Made by a program: the position numbers and the translations under genes. Of a DNA stretch of 64,000 bases, positions 51,601-57,424 are shown in pieces. Numbering within the stretch: the stretch's first letter is position 1; each line of letters begins with the position of its first letter. The notes beneath the pieces were generated by a model. That model saw nothing but the letters and a program-made list of their open reading frames with translations, was not told the DNA's origin and ran no database searches. The stretch is taken from positions 183,069,448 to 183,133,447 of the forward strand of contig JAVHZZ010000005.1 in the NCBI GenBank assembly GCA_036250195.1. Direction: 5' to 3'. This DNA is from Mixophyes australis (taxonomy: Eukaryota > Chordata > Amphibia > Anura > Limnodynastidae).

Positions 51601-53751
51601 TTCCCTGCTCCAGTGTTATCCTTGTTTCTAGATTGTCTCCTGTGTTCTGATTTCTTGGCTTGTCTGACTACTCTTCCGGATCTCCCTTTTGTACTTTGCT
51701 GCCCGCACTGATATTGACCCTTGGACCGTTCCTGATTACTCTTCGTCTTCTCTCCGTGGTACTGCACTCCTCTGGTTTCGACTCGGCCTGTCTGACTTCT
51801 CTCCATTCATTACACTGGTGCCCATACCTCCTTGCGGAGATTCCTGGTGAACACCGGTGGTGCGTTAGACTCTGCGCCTCCCAGCTTAGTAGCGCCAATA
51901 CCAGTCAGTGATATTTCAAGTGAAAGACGTGACACCAACCACTTCAGGCAATCTTATAATATTCCTCTACCACCCTCTTAATCTCCCTAGATTACCCTAT
52001 TACCACCATCTACACAAGACAACAACCCTCTGACCAACATAGTTGTGTGACTGAGCATACAGCCACTAAACACTTTGTAGCCTTTGCATTCTAGCTGGAC
52101 AAATATTCAATATGATGTAGCACTTGCCCATATGTGTCAAACCATTGTCCTATAGATTGTTAGCTTGCGAGCAGGGCCCTCTTACCTCTCTGTATGTATG
52201 TATTACCCAGTATTGTATTTATAAGTGTCTGTTCCCAATTGTAAAGCGCTACGAAATCTGCTGGCGCTATATAAATAAATGACGACGATGATCATAAGGG
52301 AACTACAGTGCTGCAGCTAGGTACTTTCAGGTTCTGGAATAATAAGAAATAACAGTGGTATGACTGACCTCAAACTCCTTAATGAAGTACCGTGTTTCAC
52401 CCTGAATGATTGGCCTGTGATCCAGCAGTCTAGAATGAATTTCTCCAACATCTGTAAAATTATATTACCATTTAATGCAAGTGACAAACAACATTTTAAA
52501 AATGATCTTTTGTTTAGTAACTTGTCCAATTAACTAAAGTGCTGAAGATTAATGGCGCAAATGGGTGTCCCAAGGCCCCCCACTAATTATTGGAAAGGGA
52601 AGGGATTTAGCACACGGCTTATATAAACTGGAGAACACCTTTAATATTGGCACAAGTGTCACAGACCAGAGCCAATCATAATTACAAAGATGCGAAGGCT
52701 TTCTTCATGAAACGCTCACTGAGTCTCTCTGTAGCAGAAAAGACCTGTGCACATTGACAGCATTAGAGCTACTGTGTTTGCTCTCTCTGTAACAAGGGAG
52801 ACACAGCAGCTCTACTGTTCTCAATTACATGTTGTATGTCACATCTCTCCTGCTATGAAGAGAGCCAAAGGTGATTATCGTAGGTCTCCGGTATATGTAA
52901 TTGCTGGAACCATGCTGAAGACTGTGAATGGTGGTAGCCCCAGGGGAGGGAATTGTTATTGTTAGGGGAGGGGATATCAAGAGGGGTAATTGTTATCAAG
53001 CCAATTAGATATGTCTATCACACTCCTATTAATACAACTATTTTGCTGCTGAATGTCACATTTATCTGACAAACATTACCCATATGCTTATTAGAATAAC
53101 TAATTCACTCAATAATAAAATCTGGTTCTAGGTTAAGTTCAGTATGCAATCATTTAAGCTTGAGTATTACTTAACTCTGATGCAACATTCGCTCAATCTG
53201 CCATCTCCTCCAAAGCCTCCAATGGTCCTGAACTGCTCTTCTGTATAGAGGGCCCACTGGTCTGATTCAAACAGTCAGCAGGTTTGTTGAGGACTTTTCT
53301 ACGTGTACTTCCCATTCACACACACTGGAAAGGCATCAGCAAAACCACTGCCTATTGAATACTACTTTACAAGAGAGCAGTGCAGAACCTTTTACTCAAA
53401 TAGCACGTTTATAATTTCCTTCACATCATCATGCATTTACTTTCTCTGATAAAACAAGATGCTTTGCACTGCATAATTAACAGATCGATTAAACGAAATT
53501 GCCCTAATAAACACTGCCAATATGCCATAGGAAACACAGAAGCTATAGAAAATGTATCTAAATTAGAAATAATGTAATGTTAATTCAAAATGTTTTCAAT
53601 CCTCGGAAAACTTTACATGAAAACACAAACGTCTTCTGTTTTTATGTAAACAGATATTTCAGAACAGAACATTAATGATTACAAATATTTACTTTACTTG
53701 CAAATAATCATCACTATTTGCATGCCCCTGTAATATGACCAGACAACAGCG

Positions 53752-53820
<69 letters not shown>

Positions 53821-53957
53821 TGCAAGTTCTCTGATGTGCATATCGTACCCTTTATGATAAGTTGGGTTGCAGGCCCCATGGAATTCACATTATCCCGGTG
53901 TTTTGGACTCAGCACTGGAGGAGTACCGGCAGGTTTTGCAGGAGAGTAGCTGTTCAT
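15462..53957 (-). CDS. BLOC1S5: BLOC1S5 (muted), complete five-exon gene
   Basis: BLOC1S5 is a subunit of BLOC-1, a cytosolic complex that sorts cargo from endosomes to lysosome-related organelles such as melanosomes and platelet dense granules. The joined exons (53957-53849, 52451-52369, 35743-35614, 30011-29953, 15635-15462) give 555 nt and 184 residues plus stop, close to the human protein as I recall it (187). Exons 2-4 carry the conserved core, including [26 protein letters not shown] and RVLEN. The C-terminal third is charged and coiled-coil-like, with QW..FMKEQ and VDEEH. All four introns are GT-AG, with phases 1, 0, 1 and 0. An in-frame TGA lies 21 nt upstream of the ATG, which has A at -3. 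In human the neighbours are EEF1E1 and TXNDC5; neither is visible here. The identification rests on similarity along nearly the whole length. Confidence 0.95.
17133..17360. repeat. hAT-like repeat fragment (CAGTGATGGGCAA terminus)
   Basis: Starts CAGTGATGGGCAATAGGCAG and later reads GTGCGGCCCCTGAAG. This resembles a short hAT-like family whose ends also occur at 36311 (same orientation) and near 40624-40638 (complement, TTGCCCATCACT). No target duplication is visible, and the copy is decayed. Confidence 0.45.
18713..19221. mobile_element. Non-autonomous element, about 0.5 kb, Harbinger-like
   Basis: The left end reads AGGGGCATATTTATTAAC and the right end, complemented, AGGGGCCCATTTTTGAA. These are imperfect inverted termini next to TTA/TTA-like trinucleotides. 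Internal self-complementary words such as TCTGTCATCGCAATAATGACAGA suggest folded structure. An 80-bp piece of the same family, inverted, lies at 49945-50023. Assignment to Harbinger rests only on the trinucleotide flanks. Confidence 0.55.
19406..19693 (-). pseudogene. Possible L1-like ORF2 C-terminal scrap
   Basis: A 95-codon minus-strand frame contains [15 protein letters not shown] followed by [10 protein letters not shown]. The layout resembles the C-terminal Cys/His region of L1/Tx1-type ORF2 (C..C...H-(L/I)...CP). The similarity is short and the expected histidine is not in place, so this is tentative. Confidence 0.3.
24105..25013 (-). pseudogene. L2 reverse transcriptase fragment
   Basis: A 302-codon frame with the RT motif-A segment [13 protein letters not shown] (about 169-181), where the common Phe is Leu. 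The catalytic YADD lies in another frame at 24249-24238 (within [13 protein letters not shown]), so at least one frameshift falls between motifs A and C. Low-complexity Ser/Pro/Leu stretches reflect out-of-frame reading. The fragment is not functional. Confidence 0.85.
25592..26269 (-). pseudogene. L2 endonuclease domain (exonuclease-endonuclease-phosphatase fold)
   Basis: A 225-codon open stretch. Visible family motifs are [10 protein letters not shown] (25-33), AITETWLS with catalytic-type Glu at 53, VAVLYRPPG (128-136), LGDFNIPID with Asp/Asn at 164/166, and HSLDLVF near 202-208. In L2 and CR1 elements this domain nicks the target DNA before reverse transcription. The frame opens with TTG, has no plausible own start, and connects to the next domain only across frameshifts, so it is a remnant. 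Confidence 0.88.
26302..26710. mobile_element. 409-bp hAT-type MITE with perfect 8-bp TSD
   Basis: The termini are CAGGGCCGGATTAA (from 26302) and its exact complement ending at 26710. GGAATGAC is duplicated on both sides (26294-26301 and 26711-26718). The interior is GC-rich. It has three tandem 26-27-bp units containing CTGTGATCCGAGCTGCCCGC (from about 26370) and a large stem near 26462-26560. A second inverted pair surrounds GTGCTCAGCAGCA near 26570 and 26630. It lies inside the L2 element. No coding capacity. Confidence 0.92.
27155..28397 (-). mobile_element. Second L2 copy, 5'-truncated
   Basis: The same orientation and family as the element 200 bp to its left. It retains the end of reverse transcriptase (YADD-coding word at 28314-28303), the C-terminal domain and the full 3' tail. 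The tail includes the GCGCTGCGGATACC-type end and a terminal A-run (T-run at 27163-27174 on the plus strand). The 5' break is at about 28397, inside RT. The coding frames are broken. Confidence 0.88.
29953..30011 (-). CDS. BLOC1S5: BLOC1S5 coding exon 4
   Basis: Only 59 nt. It completes Leu108 (T + TG) and encodes residues 109-127 ([19 protein letters not shown]). The pattern VL..L.-AN..(I/V).RL matches the start of the family's C-terminal helix across the junction. The acceptor is TTTCAG and the donor is AAG/GTAAAT. It is too short to appear as an ORF. Confidence 0.93.
31491..31712 (-). repeat. tRNA-derived SINE, head missing
   Basis: Matches the tail and central part of the SINE at 3592-3951: ATCATCATCAATTTATTATA, GCGCCACTAATTCCGCAGCG, then CCTACCAGTATGCTTTTGGA and the GAGGAAACC segment. 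It stops before the tRNA-like head, as expected for incomplete reverse transcription of a minus-strand insertion. Confidence 0.7.
32736..33449. mobile_element. Non-autonomous hAT-like insertion in the Tc1 element
   Basis: It begins CAGTGGTTCCCAAAC and ends near GGGAACC, an inverted pair extended by GAGGCACCC / GCGGCACCCC-like subterminal words. It interrupts transposase homology, which resumes with TCCTGGCCATGGACCG. The exact right edge and the 8-bp duplication could not be confirmed. The interior has a (CTCTGCATCC...)n minisatellite and an inverted pair around TCACTGAATGTC (about 33290-33335). Confidence 0.65.
32980..33145. repeat. GC-rich minisatellite, roughly 30-bp unit
   Basis: About five to six units containing CCCTCTGCATCCACACGCTC with drift toward CATCCTCGCTCTGCC. 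The Cys/Gly-rich and Pro/His/Ser-rich ORFs on both strands here are products of this repeat. Confidence 0.9.
35614..35743 (-). CDS. BLOC1S5: BLOC1S5 coding exon 3
   Basis: Encodes residues 65-107 ([16 protein letters not shown]... to ...LGLVLET) plus the first base of codon 108. It matches the family's EEKRG-RE-RVLEN-KN...ETN...LP-C block. The acceptor is TTTTTAG with a pyrimidine tract and the donor is ACTT/GTAAGT, a near-perfect consensus. Confidence 0.97.
36311..36472. repeat. hAT-like repeat fragment (CAGTGATGGGCAA terminus)
   Basis: Opens CAGTGATGGGCAACAGACGA, the same terminus as at 17133. An inverted terminus of the same type lies at about 40624-40638. The flanking octamers TTAAGGAA and those after 40638 do not match, so a single 4.3-kb element is not supported. 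Confidence 0.4.
36473..36610. repeat. Fragment of the GGTACACACT MITE family
   Basis: TAAGGCTAGGTACACACTGAAG marks one terminus of the family also present at 38329-38745 and 39955-40567. The other terminus is absent. Confidence 0.5.
36673..37540 (+). mobile_element. L1/Tx1-type LINE, 3' end only
   Basis: A plus-strand fragment encoding the ORF2 C-terminus. A frame from 36705 to 37121 (opening ATG is incidental) contains [18 protein letters not shown], then the Cys/His block [25 protein letters not shown], given here as a pattern (C-x3-C-x6-H-x4-C). A later segment, [15 protein letters not shown], is also typical of L1 ORF2. After a frameshift, [14 protein letters not shown] coding continues to about 37200. 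A pyrimidine-rich 3' UTR and an A-rich end with AATAAA near 37521 follow. It is severely 5'-truncated and inactive. Homologous scraps lie at 48290-48415. Confidence 0.85.
38329..38745. mobile_element. GGTACACACT-type MITE, copy 2
   Basis: Left terminus GCTGGGTACACAGTACAG after TAA. Right terminus TGTAGTGTGTACGCA, a degraded complement. Internal words such as CGATCAGCATGCGG and ACGATACGATGTGC are typical of this CpG-containing family. No coding capacity. Confidence 0.6.
39955..40567. mobile_element. GGTACACACT-type MITE, copy 3, best preserved
   Basis: Left terminus AGCTGGGTACACACTACAGG and right terminus CAGTGTGTACCCACT are inverted repeats. Both are flanked by TTA (39952-39954 and 40568-40570). 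A 3-bp TTA duplication is the PIF/Harbinger signature. It is 613 bp long with no coding capacity. Confidence 0.75.
42505..42809 (+). repeat. Gypsy 5' LTR (decayed)
   Basis: The right edge is set by GTGACA (42804-42809), shared with the 3' copy at 46117-46122. The left edge is uncertain. It contains a TTTATAA-like promoter word near 42560. Confidence 0.6.
43140..43700 (+). pseudogene. Gypsy gag remnant
   Basis: Frames read, in order, [19 protein letters not shown], [20 protein letters not shown], then in another frame [20 protein letters not shown] and [15 protein letters not shown]. This sequence of blocks matches the retrotransposon gag capsid domain (A-W-..P, F...F..P.R, F..GL...IK.EL..RD.P). 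A degraded zinc-knuckle-like segment, [10 protein letters not shown], follows near 43680. Frameshifts and stops are present. It is a relic of the capsid-like protein and is not functional. Confidence 0.75.
44190..44502 (+). pseudogene. Gypsy RT/RNase H junction remnant
   Basis: Contains [20 protein letters not shown] and ILQYPDPS, then [16 protein letters not shown] and [17 protein letters not shown]. These are the usual end of Gypsy reverse transcriptase and the start of its RNase H, with the active-site Asp region (VDTSE) altered by one residue from the common VDAS. The frame is open for this short stretch only. Confidence 0.8.
44895..45420 (+). pseudogene. Gypsy integrase remnant
   Basis: [20 protein letters not shown] carries the first catalytic Asp context of Gypsy integrase. 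It continues [14 protein letters not shown] and [10 protein letters not shown]. In shifted frames there follow AEQTDGG (equivalent to the NGQTER block) and [11 protein letters not shown]. Frameshifts interrupt the domain several times. Confidence 0.78.
45860..46122 (+). repeat. Gypsy 3' LTR (decayed)
   Basis: Aligns with 42505-42809 over AGCCTTTATAA, AAGCTTTGCATGA, TGTCTGTTCATCGACTT and the terminal GTGACA. The sequence after it (46123-46170, GATTCTCCGAGCCAG...) resembles a Gypsy leader, so a tandem or recombined arrangement is possible. Confidence 0.6.
47695..48235. repeat. CCCGGG-rich foldback repeat
   Basis: GCAGTATGAATGG or its complement occurs several times (47706, 47767, about 47864, 48083, 48124), alternating with ACCCGGGT/AAACCCGGG words. 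The block folds on itself as a composite of inverted copies, interrupted by a G-run and (AGAG)n stretch (about 47927-47980). It looks like a non-autonomous foldback element, but its class and duplication could not be set. Confidence 0.6.
48290..48415 (+). pseudogene. L1 ORF2 C-terminal scrap
   Basis: Reads [19 protein letters not shown] followed by NPTPSLH, equivalent to [15 protein letters not shown] in the L1 fragment at 36673-37540. It lies directly upstream of, and in frame with, Tc1 transposase sequence. Confidence 0.6.
48447..48950 (+). mobile_element. Tc1 3' end, same family as 6505-7852
   Basis: Encodes [20 protein letters not shown] and [16 protein letters not shown], nearly identical to the last quarter of the transposase at 6761-7798. 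A stop at 48605-48607 (TGG to TGA relative to the other copy) breaks it. The 3' non-coding part runs to a terminus ending TATGGACTTGACTG at 48950, followed by TA. The 5' three quarters are missing. Confidence 0.88.
49230..49870. repeat. Unclassified dispersed repeat with palindromic end
   Basis: An AT-rich part (TTTTATTATTACATTAAAAC) is followed by a CpG-containing segment GACGCCGACGCGCGTTTCGC and then a palindrome (49801-49849). On the minus strand the GCGAAACGCGCGTCGGCG word is reminiscent of repeats often seen in frogs, possibly Penelope-like. There is no coding evidence to fix the class. Confidence 0.4.
49801..49849. repeat. 49-bp near-perfect palindrome
   Basis: A 24-nt arm (49801-49824, beginning TTTCGCTGAG) is followed by one base and its exact complement (49826-49849). 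It would extrude as a hairpin with almost no loop. Confidence 0.95.
49945..50023. repeat. Terminal fragment of the 18713 MITE family, inverted
   Basis: The complement reads GGGGCCTATTTATTAATTGA and ATCATCTGTCATCGCAAGGA, matching the left end of the element at 18713-19221. Confidence 0.6.
50738..52290 (+). mobile_element. Third L2 copy, 3' half, interrupted
   Basis: A plus-strand L2 fragment. [20 protein letters not shown] begins near 50770 and continues with the degraded C-terminal domain ([22 protein letters not shown], [12 protein letters not shown]). A 574-bp insertion occupies 51363-51936, after which the 3' tail resumes (CAGGGCCCTCTTACC, AAAGCGCTACGAAATCTGCT, GGCGCTATATAAATAAATGA) and ends near 52290. 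It lies antisense to BLOC1S5 and stops about 79 bp from exon 2. Confidence 0.82.
51363..51936. mobile_element. 574-bp LTR-like insertion inside L2
   Basis: Interrupts L2 homology between ...TCTGAAAACC and CAACCACTTCAGGCA. It contains CpG-rich and TTTAAA-like promoter-like parts, no ORF of note, and ends GACGTGACAC. The size and lack of coding fit a solo LTR, but the termini and duplication are not clean (ACCAACT against ACCAACC), so the class is a guess. Confidence 0.4.
52369..52451 (-). CDS. BLOC1S5: BLOC1S5 coding exon 2
   Basis: Encodes the rest of Asp37 and residues 38-64 ([20 protein letters not shown]... ending KEFE). This is the most conserved block of the family. The acceptor is TTTTACAG and the donor is GAG/GTCAGT, so intron 2 is phase 0. 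An L2 element ends only about 79 bp downstream on the gene strand. Confidence 0.97.
52452..53848 (-). other. BLOC1S5 intron 1 (1.4 kb)
   Basis: The shortest intron, phase 1. Apart from an AT microsatellite 29 bp inside the donor, no repeat or exon was recognised. Confidence 0.85.
53749..53820. repeat. (CA)n(AT)n microsatellite in intron 1
   Basis: A short CA run (53749-53762) followed by about 29 AT units. It starts 29 bp from the exon 1 donor. Confidence 0.95.
53849..53957 (-). CDS. BLOC1S5: BLOC1S5 coding exon 1
   Basis: Encodes residues 1-36 ([11 protein letters not shown]... to ...ATQLIIK) plus the first base of codon 37. The Pro/Ser-rich start is poorly conserved in the family and presumably unstructured. 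The conserved LIIKD block begins at the exon end and is completed across the junction (G + AT = Asp37). The donor is GTACGA, weaker than consensus but with G at +5. The initiator has a purine at -3 (CCAAGATGA), and an in-frame TGA precedes it. Confidence 0.93.
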
Positions 53958-54182
53958 CTTGGTGGCACAGACGGCTCAGTGCCAGCCGCTAGTAACGTGA
54001 GTAAGCGTCACTATGGGATATGTCACATGACGCAGTGAATGGTCCTCTGTGATCAAGTAGCGTCTCCGTTTACACCATGCACGGTATCACTGCCAGCCAC
54101 ACACGGCCGTCTGTAACGAGGCTCGTGATTTGGCACAAGCTAGAGTTACAACTGTTACATCTGAGTCGCTCCCTCGGATTGG
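53958..54182 (-). promoter_or_regulatory. BLOC1S5: Likely BLOC1S5 promoter and 5' UTR
   Basis: About fifteen CpGs cluster in 225 bp, against strong CpG depletion around it. On the gene strand there is a CCAAT box (complement of ATTGG at 54178-54182, 221 nt upstream of the ATG). A symmetrical E-box GTCATGTGAC lies at 54031-54022 and an E-box-like CTCACGTTAC at 54001-53992. The first E-box differs at one base from the CLEAR consensus GTCACGTGAC bound by TFEB/MITF factors. No TATA box is seen, as usual for housekeeping promoters. The start site is unknown. Confidence 0.55.
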
Positions 54183-54385
54183 CCCAACTTAATTCCAATA
54201 CCTTCATTGACTGTTTCAGGAAGTGCTGATTTCAGTTGTCAGTTGCATTGGTAGATATAGCTGTACATACACACAATTATGCTGTGGATTTTGTCTATCT
54301 AATTTTCCACAAGTAAATACATGTTTTAAAAGGCGGATCCCAAAGAGACCCCATCTTGTATTAAAAGGTAGTCTTGAAATTTATC

Positions 54386-54438
<53 letters not shown>

Positions 54439-54827
54439 CATTTTTATGATGCAATTTACTTTTTTTAAATAAACTTTTTTATTGATTTTAAGCCAGGTAC
54501 AAAAACGAGAACCATCTGTAAATTAACAGGTGTTATGGTGCAGTGGTTGTAAACAAAACATGTCACTATGCTAAAGCCCAGTTGAACAGGATCTGTAACA
54601 AGGTCAAATTCAGTAACTGCCTGATTCAGCTTATATGTTTTTGTCTTGTATATTACTGTATATTTCATGTACAGTGCTGCGGACCTTTTGTGGGGCCTGA
54701 TAAATAAAAGATCGTAATAAGAATCCATGAATCCATAATATGTATAAGGGACCATTCAGTACCTCTGGCAGCCAGTGCTAAGGCCATCAAAGAGGCCAGT
54801 TCCATAGAAAGTAGGTTTATAGATAAG
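54183..54827. other. Upstream flank, minor repeats only
   Basis: Contains an AT microsatellite (54391-54437) and, at about 54670-54712, a decayed L2-type tail (GTACAGTGCTGCGGACC...TAAATAAAAG). No exon of the expected neighbour EEF1E1 was recognised. Confidence 0.5.
54391..54437. repeat. (TA)n microsatellite
   Basis: About 23 TA units. Confidence 0.95.
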
Positions 54828-55403
54828 GGGCCTGATATATTAAGGATCTTAAATGAAGAGGTATCTTAGTTCAGTCTCCTGGACAAAACCATGTTACATT
54901 GCAAGGGGTGCAAACTAGTTTTCTGTTTTGCACATAAGTTAAATAATGACTGTTTTTTCATGTAGTACACAAATATCAGCTTTTAAATTTCAGCGTACAA
55001 ATAAGATATCAAGTATTTGTGTGCTACATGAAAAAACAGTCAGTATTTAACTTATGTGCAAAACAGAAAACTAGTTTGCACCCCTTGCAATTAGGGATGA
55101 GCGCACTCAGATTTCTGAAATCCGAGCCCACCCGAACGTTGCCGATCCGAGTCGGATCTGAGACAGATCCGGGTATTGGCGCCAAATTCAAATCTGAAAC
55201 TGAGGCTCTGACTCATAATCCCGTTGTCGGATCTCGCGATACTCGGATCCTATAAATTCCCCGCTAGTCGCCGCCATCTTCACTCGGGCATTGATCAGGG
55301 TAAAGGGAGGGTGTGTTAGGTGGTCCTCTGTCCTGGTAGATCTCGTGCTGTGCTGTTTAGTTCTGTGCTGTGCTGTTTAGTTCTGTGCTGTGCTGTGCTG
55401 TGT

Positions 55404-56340
55404 TCTGCAGTATCAGTCCAGTGGTGCTGTGTGCTGTGCTCTGTCCTTCTGAGGTCAGTGGTGCTGCTGGGTCCTGTGCTGTGTCCTGTTCAGTCCAGTG
55501 GTGCTGTGTCCTGTGCTCTGTGCTTCTAAGGGCATAGTTATTTCCCCAATATTCCCCTGTGTTTAAAAAAATAAATAAAAGTTATTTAAAAAAATACCAA
55601 AAACTAATTTAATTTTTTTTAATTACCACAAAATTTGCACAACCAATCCTGCAGTATAAGCCCATTGGTACTGCAATATTACCAAGTTCACACATTCAGC
55701 AGTAAAAGTCCAGTGGTACTGCAATATTACAAAGTTCACACATTCTGCAGTATCAGTCCATTGGTGCTGTGTCCTGTGCTCTGTCCTGCTGAGTTCCGTA
55801 GTGCTGCTGGGTCCTGTGCCGTGTCCTGTTCAGTCCAGTGGTGCTGTGTCCTGTGCTCTGTGCTTCTAAGGGCATAGTTATTTCCCCATTATTCCCAAGT
55901 TTTTAAAAAATAAAAAAAAAGTAAAAAAAAAAAAAAAAAAAATAATAAAAAAAAATATATATAATTATAACCAAATTTGCAAAACCAATCCAGCAGTATA
56001 AGTCCATTGGTACTGCAATATTACAAAGTTCACACATTCTGCAGTATCAGTCCATTGGTGCTGTGTCCTGTGCTCTGTCCTGCTGAGTTCCGTAGTGCTG
56101 CTGGGTCCTGTGCCGTGTCCTGTTCAGTCCAGTGGTGCTGTGTCCTGTGCTCTGTGCTTCTAAGGGCATAGTTATTTCCCCATTATTCCCAAGTTTTTAA
56201 AAAATAAAAAAAAAGTAAAAAAAAATAAAAAATTAAAAAAAATATATATAATTATAACCAAATTTGCAAAACCAATCCAGCAGTATAAGTCCATTGGTAC
56301 TGCAATATTACCAAGTTCACACATTCTGCAGTATCTTGTG
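55404..56340 (+). repeat. Tandem roughly 295-bp leader repeats
   Basis: A block with CTGCAGTATCAGTCCATTGG, CTGTGCTCTGTCCTGCTGAG, TTCTAAGGGCATAGTTATTT and an A-rich stretch starts near 55745 and again near 56039. A more diverged version starts near 55404. The small ORFs here repeat the same translation and are not genes. Confidence 0.85.
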
Positions 56341-56349
56341 CTACATATA

Positions 56350-57063
56350 ATGGAGACCAAAAATTTGGAGGATAAAGTAGGGAAAGATCAAGACCCACTT
56401 CCTCCTAATGCTGAAGCTGCTGCCACTAGTCATGACATAGACGATGAAATGCCATCAACGTCGTCTGGCAAGCACGATGCCCAATCTCCTAGTACAGGGC
56501 ATGTAAAATCCAAAAAGCCCAAGTTCTCAAAAAACAGCAAAAAAAGAAACTTAAAATCATCTGAGGAGAAACGTAAAGTTGGCAATATGCCAATTACGAC
56601 ACGTAGTGGCAAGGAACGGCTTAGGCCCTGGCCCGTGTTCATGACTAGTGGTCCAGCTTCACCCAAGGATCTAAGCCCTCCTCCCCCCCCCCACAAAAAA
56701 TTTAAGAGAGTTATGCTGTCAGCAACAACAACAAAACAGCAAAGAACTCTGCCTTCTAAACAGATGACATCACAAATCCCCAAGGCGAGTCCAAGGGTGT
56801 TGTTGGTTGTGAACCCTGACCTTCCCATCACTGTACGGGAAGAGGTGACTCCATCCAGCATTTGCAGCACGCCCTCTGCATATGCTGGAAGGATCACCCA
56901 CAGTCCAGTTACAGATTTGGCTAATGAAGGTGTGAATGTTGTACACTGGGAGGAGGATATTGATGTAGCTGGCGCTGAGGAGGATGTTGATGATTATGAT
57001 GCAGACAGATACCAAATTGCCTTTCTCAATTTCTATTTATATTCTAGATTATATAACGGCTGA
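56350..57063 (+). CDS. hAT-element N-terminal protein fragment
   Basis: A 237-codon frame starting at ATG 56350 (METKNLEDKVGK); the frame also opens upstream from a GTG. No enzymatic domain is recognisable. It is hydrophilic and apparently disordered: Ser/Pro-rich, with a basic lysine-rich stretch at about residues 55-75, a Pro run (about 108-113) and an acidic Glu/Asp-rich end. It lies between the hAT leader and the hAT dimerisation remnant in the same orientation, so it is probably the N-terminal or linker part of the transposase, cut off by the internal deletion. A duplicated GATGCAGACAGATACCAAA word at 56998 and 57101 marks the deletion area. Expression is unknown. Confidence 0.55.
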   Translation: METKNLEDKVGKDQDPLPPNAEAAATSHDIDDEMPSTSSGKHDAQSPSTGHVKSKKPKFSKNSKKRNLKSSEEKRKVGNMPITTRSGKERLRPWPVFMTSGPASPKDLSPPPPPHKKFKRVMLSATTTKQQRTLPSKQMTSQIPKASPRVLLVVNPDLPITVREEVTPSSICSTPSAYAGRITHSPVTDLANEGVNVVHWEEDIDVAGAEEDVDDYDADRYQIAFLNFYLYSRLYNG

Positions 57064-57424
57064 AAAGTTTTCTGTTTTACTCCTAGTGGAGAGGGGATCT
57101 GATGCAGACAGATACCAAACTGCCTTTGTCCATTTCTTTGTATATTTGAATTTCTAGTTCTACAGTCTATGCAGGCTGCTTTATTTATATTCAACTACAA
57201 GTGTAGGGCGGGGGGGGGGGGCATAGATAGCCACCAAAGTAACGTGGTCCATTTAATTTCACTTTCTTGCTCCTCAGTCTGTGCAGCCTGCTTTTTTTAT
57301 CTTCAAAGTATTTATATTTACAAGCCTTGCAATCTAAATTAACTAGAGGTAGTGACGTGGTAGAACTCCAAAAGGCAGTTTGGAAGCCCCTGTACAAACT
57401 GGCTCTATTTTTTAACTGAGTTGT

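Larger units (their letters stand above)
35744..52368 (-). other. BLOC1S5 intron 2 (16.6 kb)
   Basis: Phase-0 intron with GTCAGT donor and TTTTTAG acceptor. It is the most transposon-laden part of the gene: an L1 3' end, three related MITEs, a Gypsy remnant, a foldback repeat, a Tc1 3' end, a palindrome and an L2. Stretches 37541-38328, 40641-42504, 46166-47694 and 50024-50737 showed no exon or RNA gene. At 42213-42236 and 42400-42421 there are two small GAAAGAGGGG foldbacks. Confidence 0.85.
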
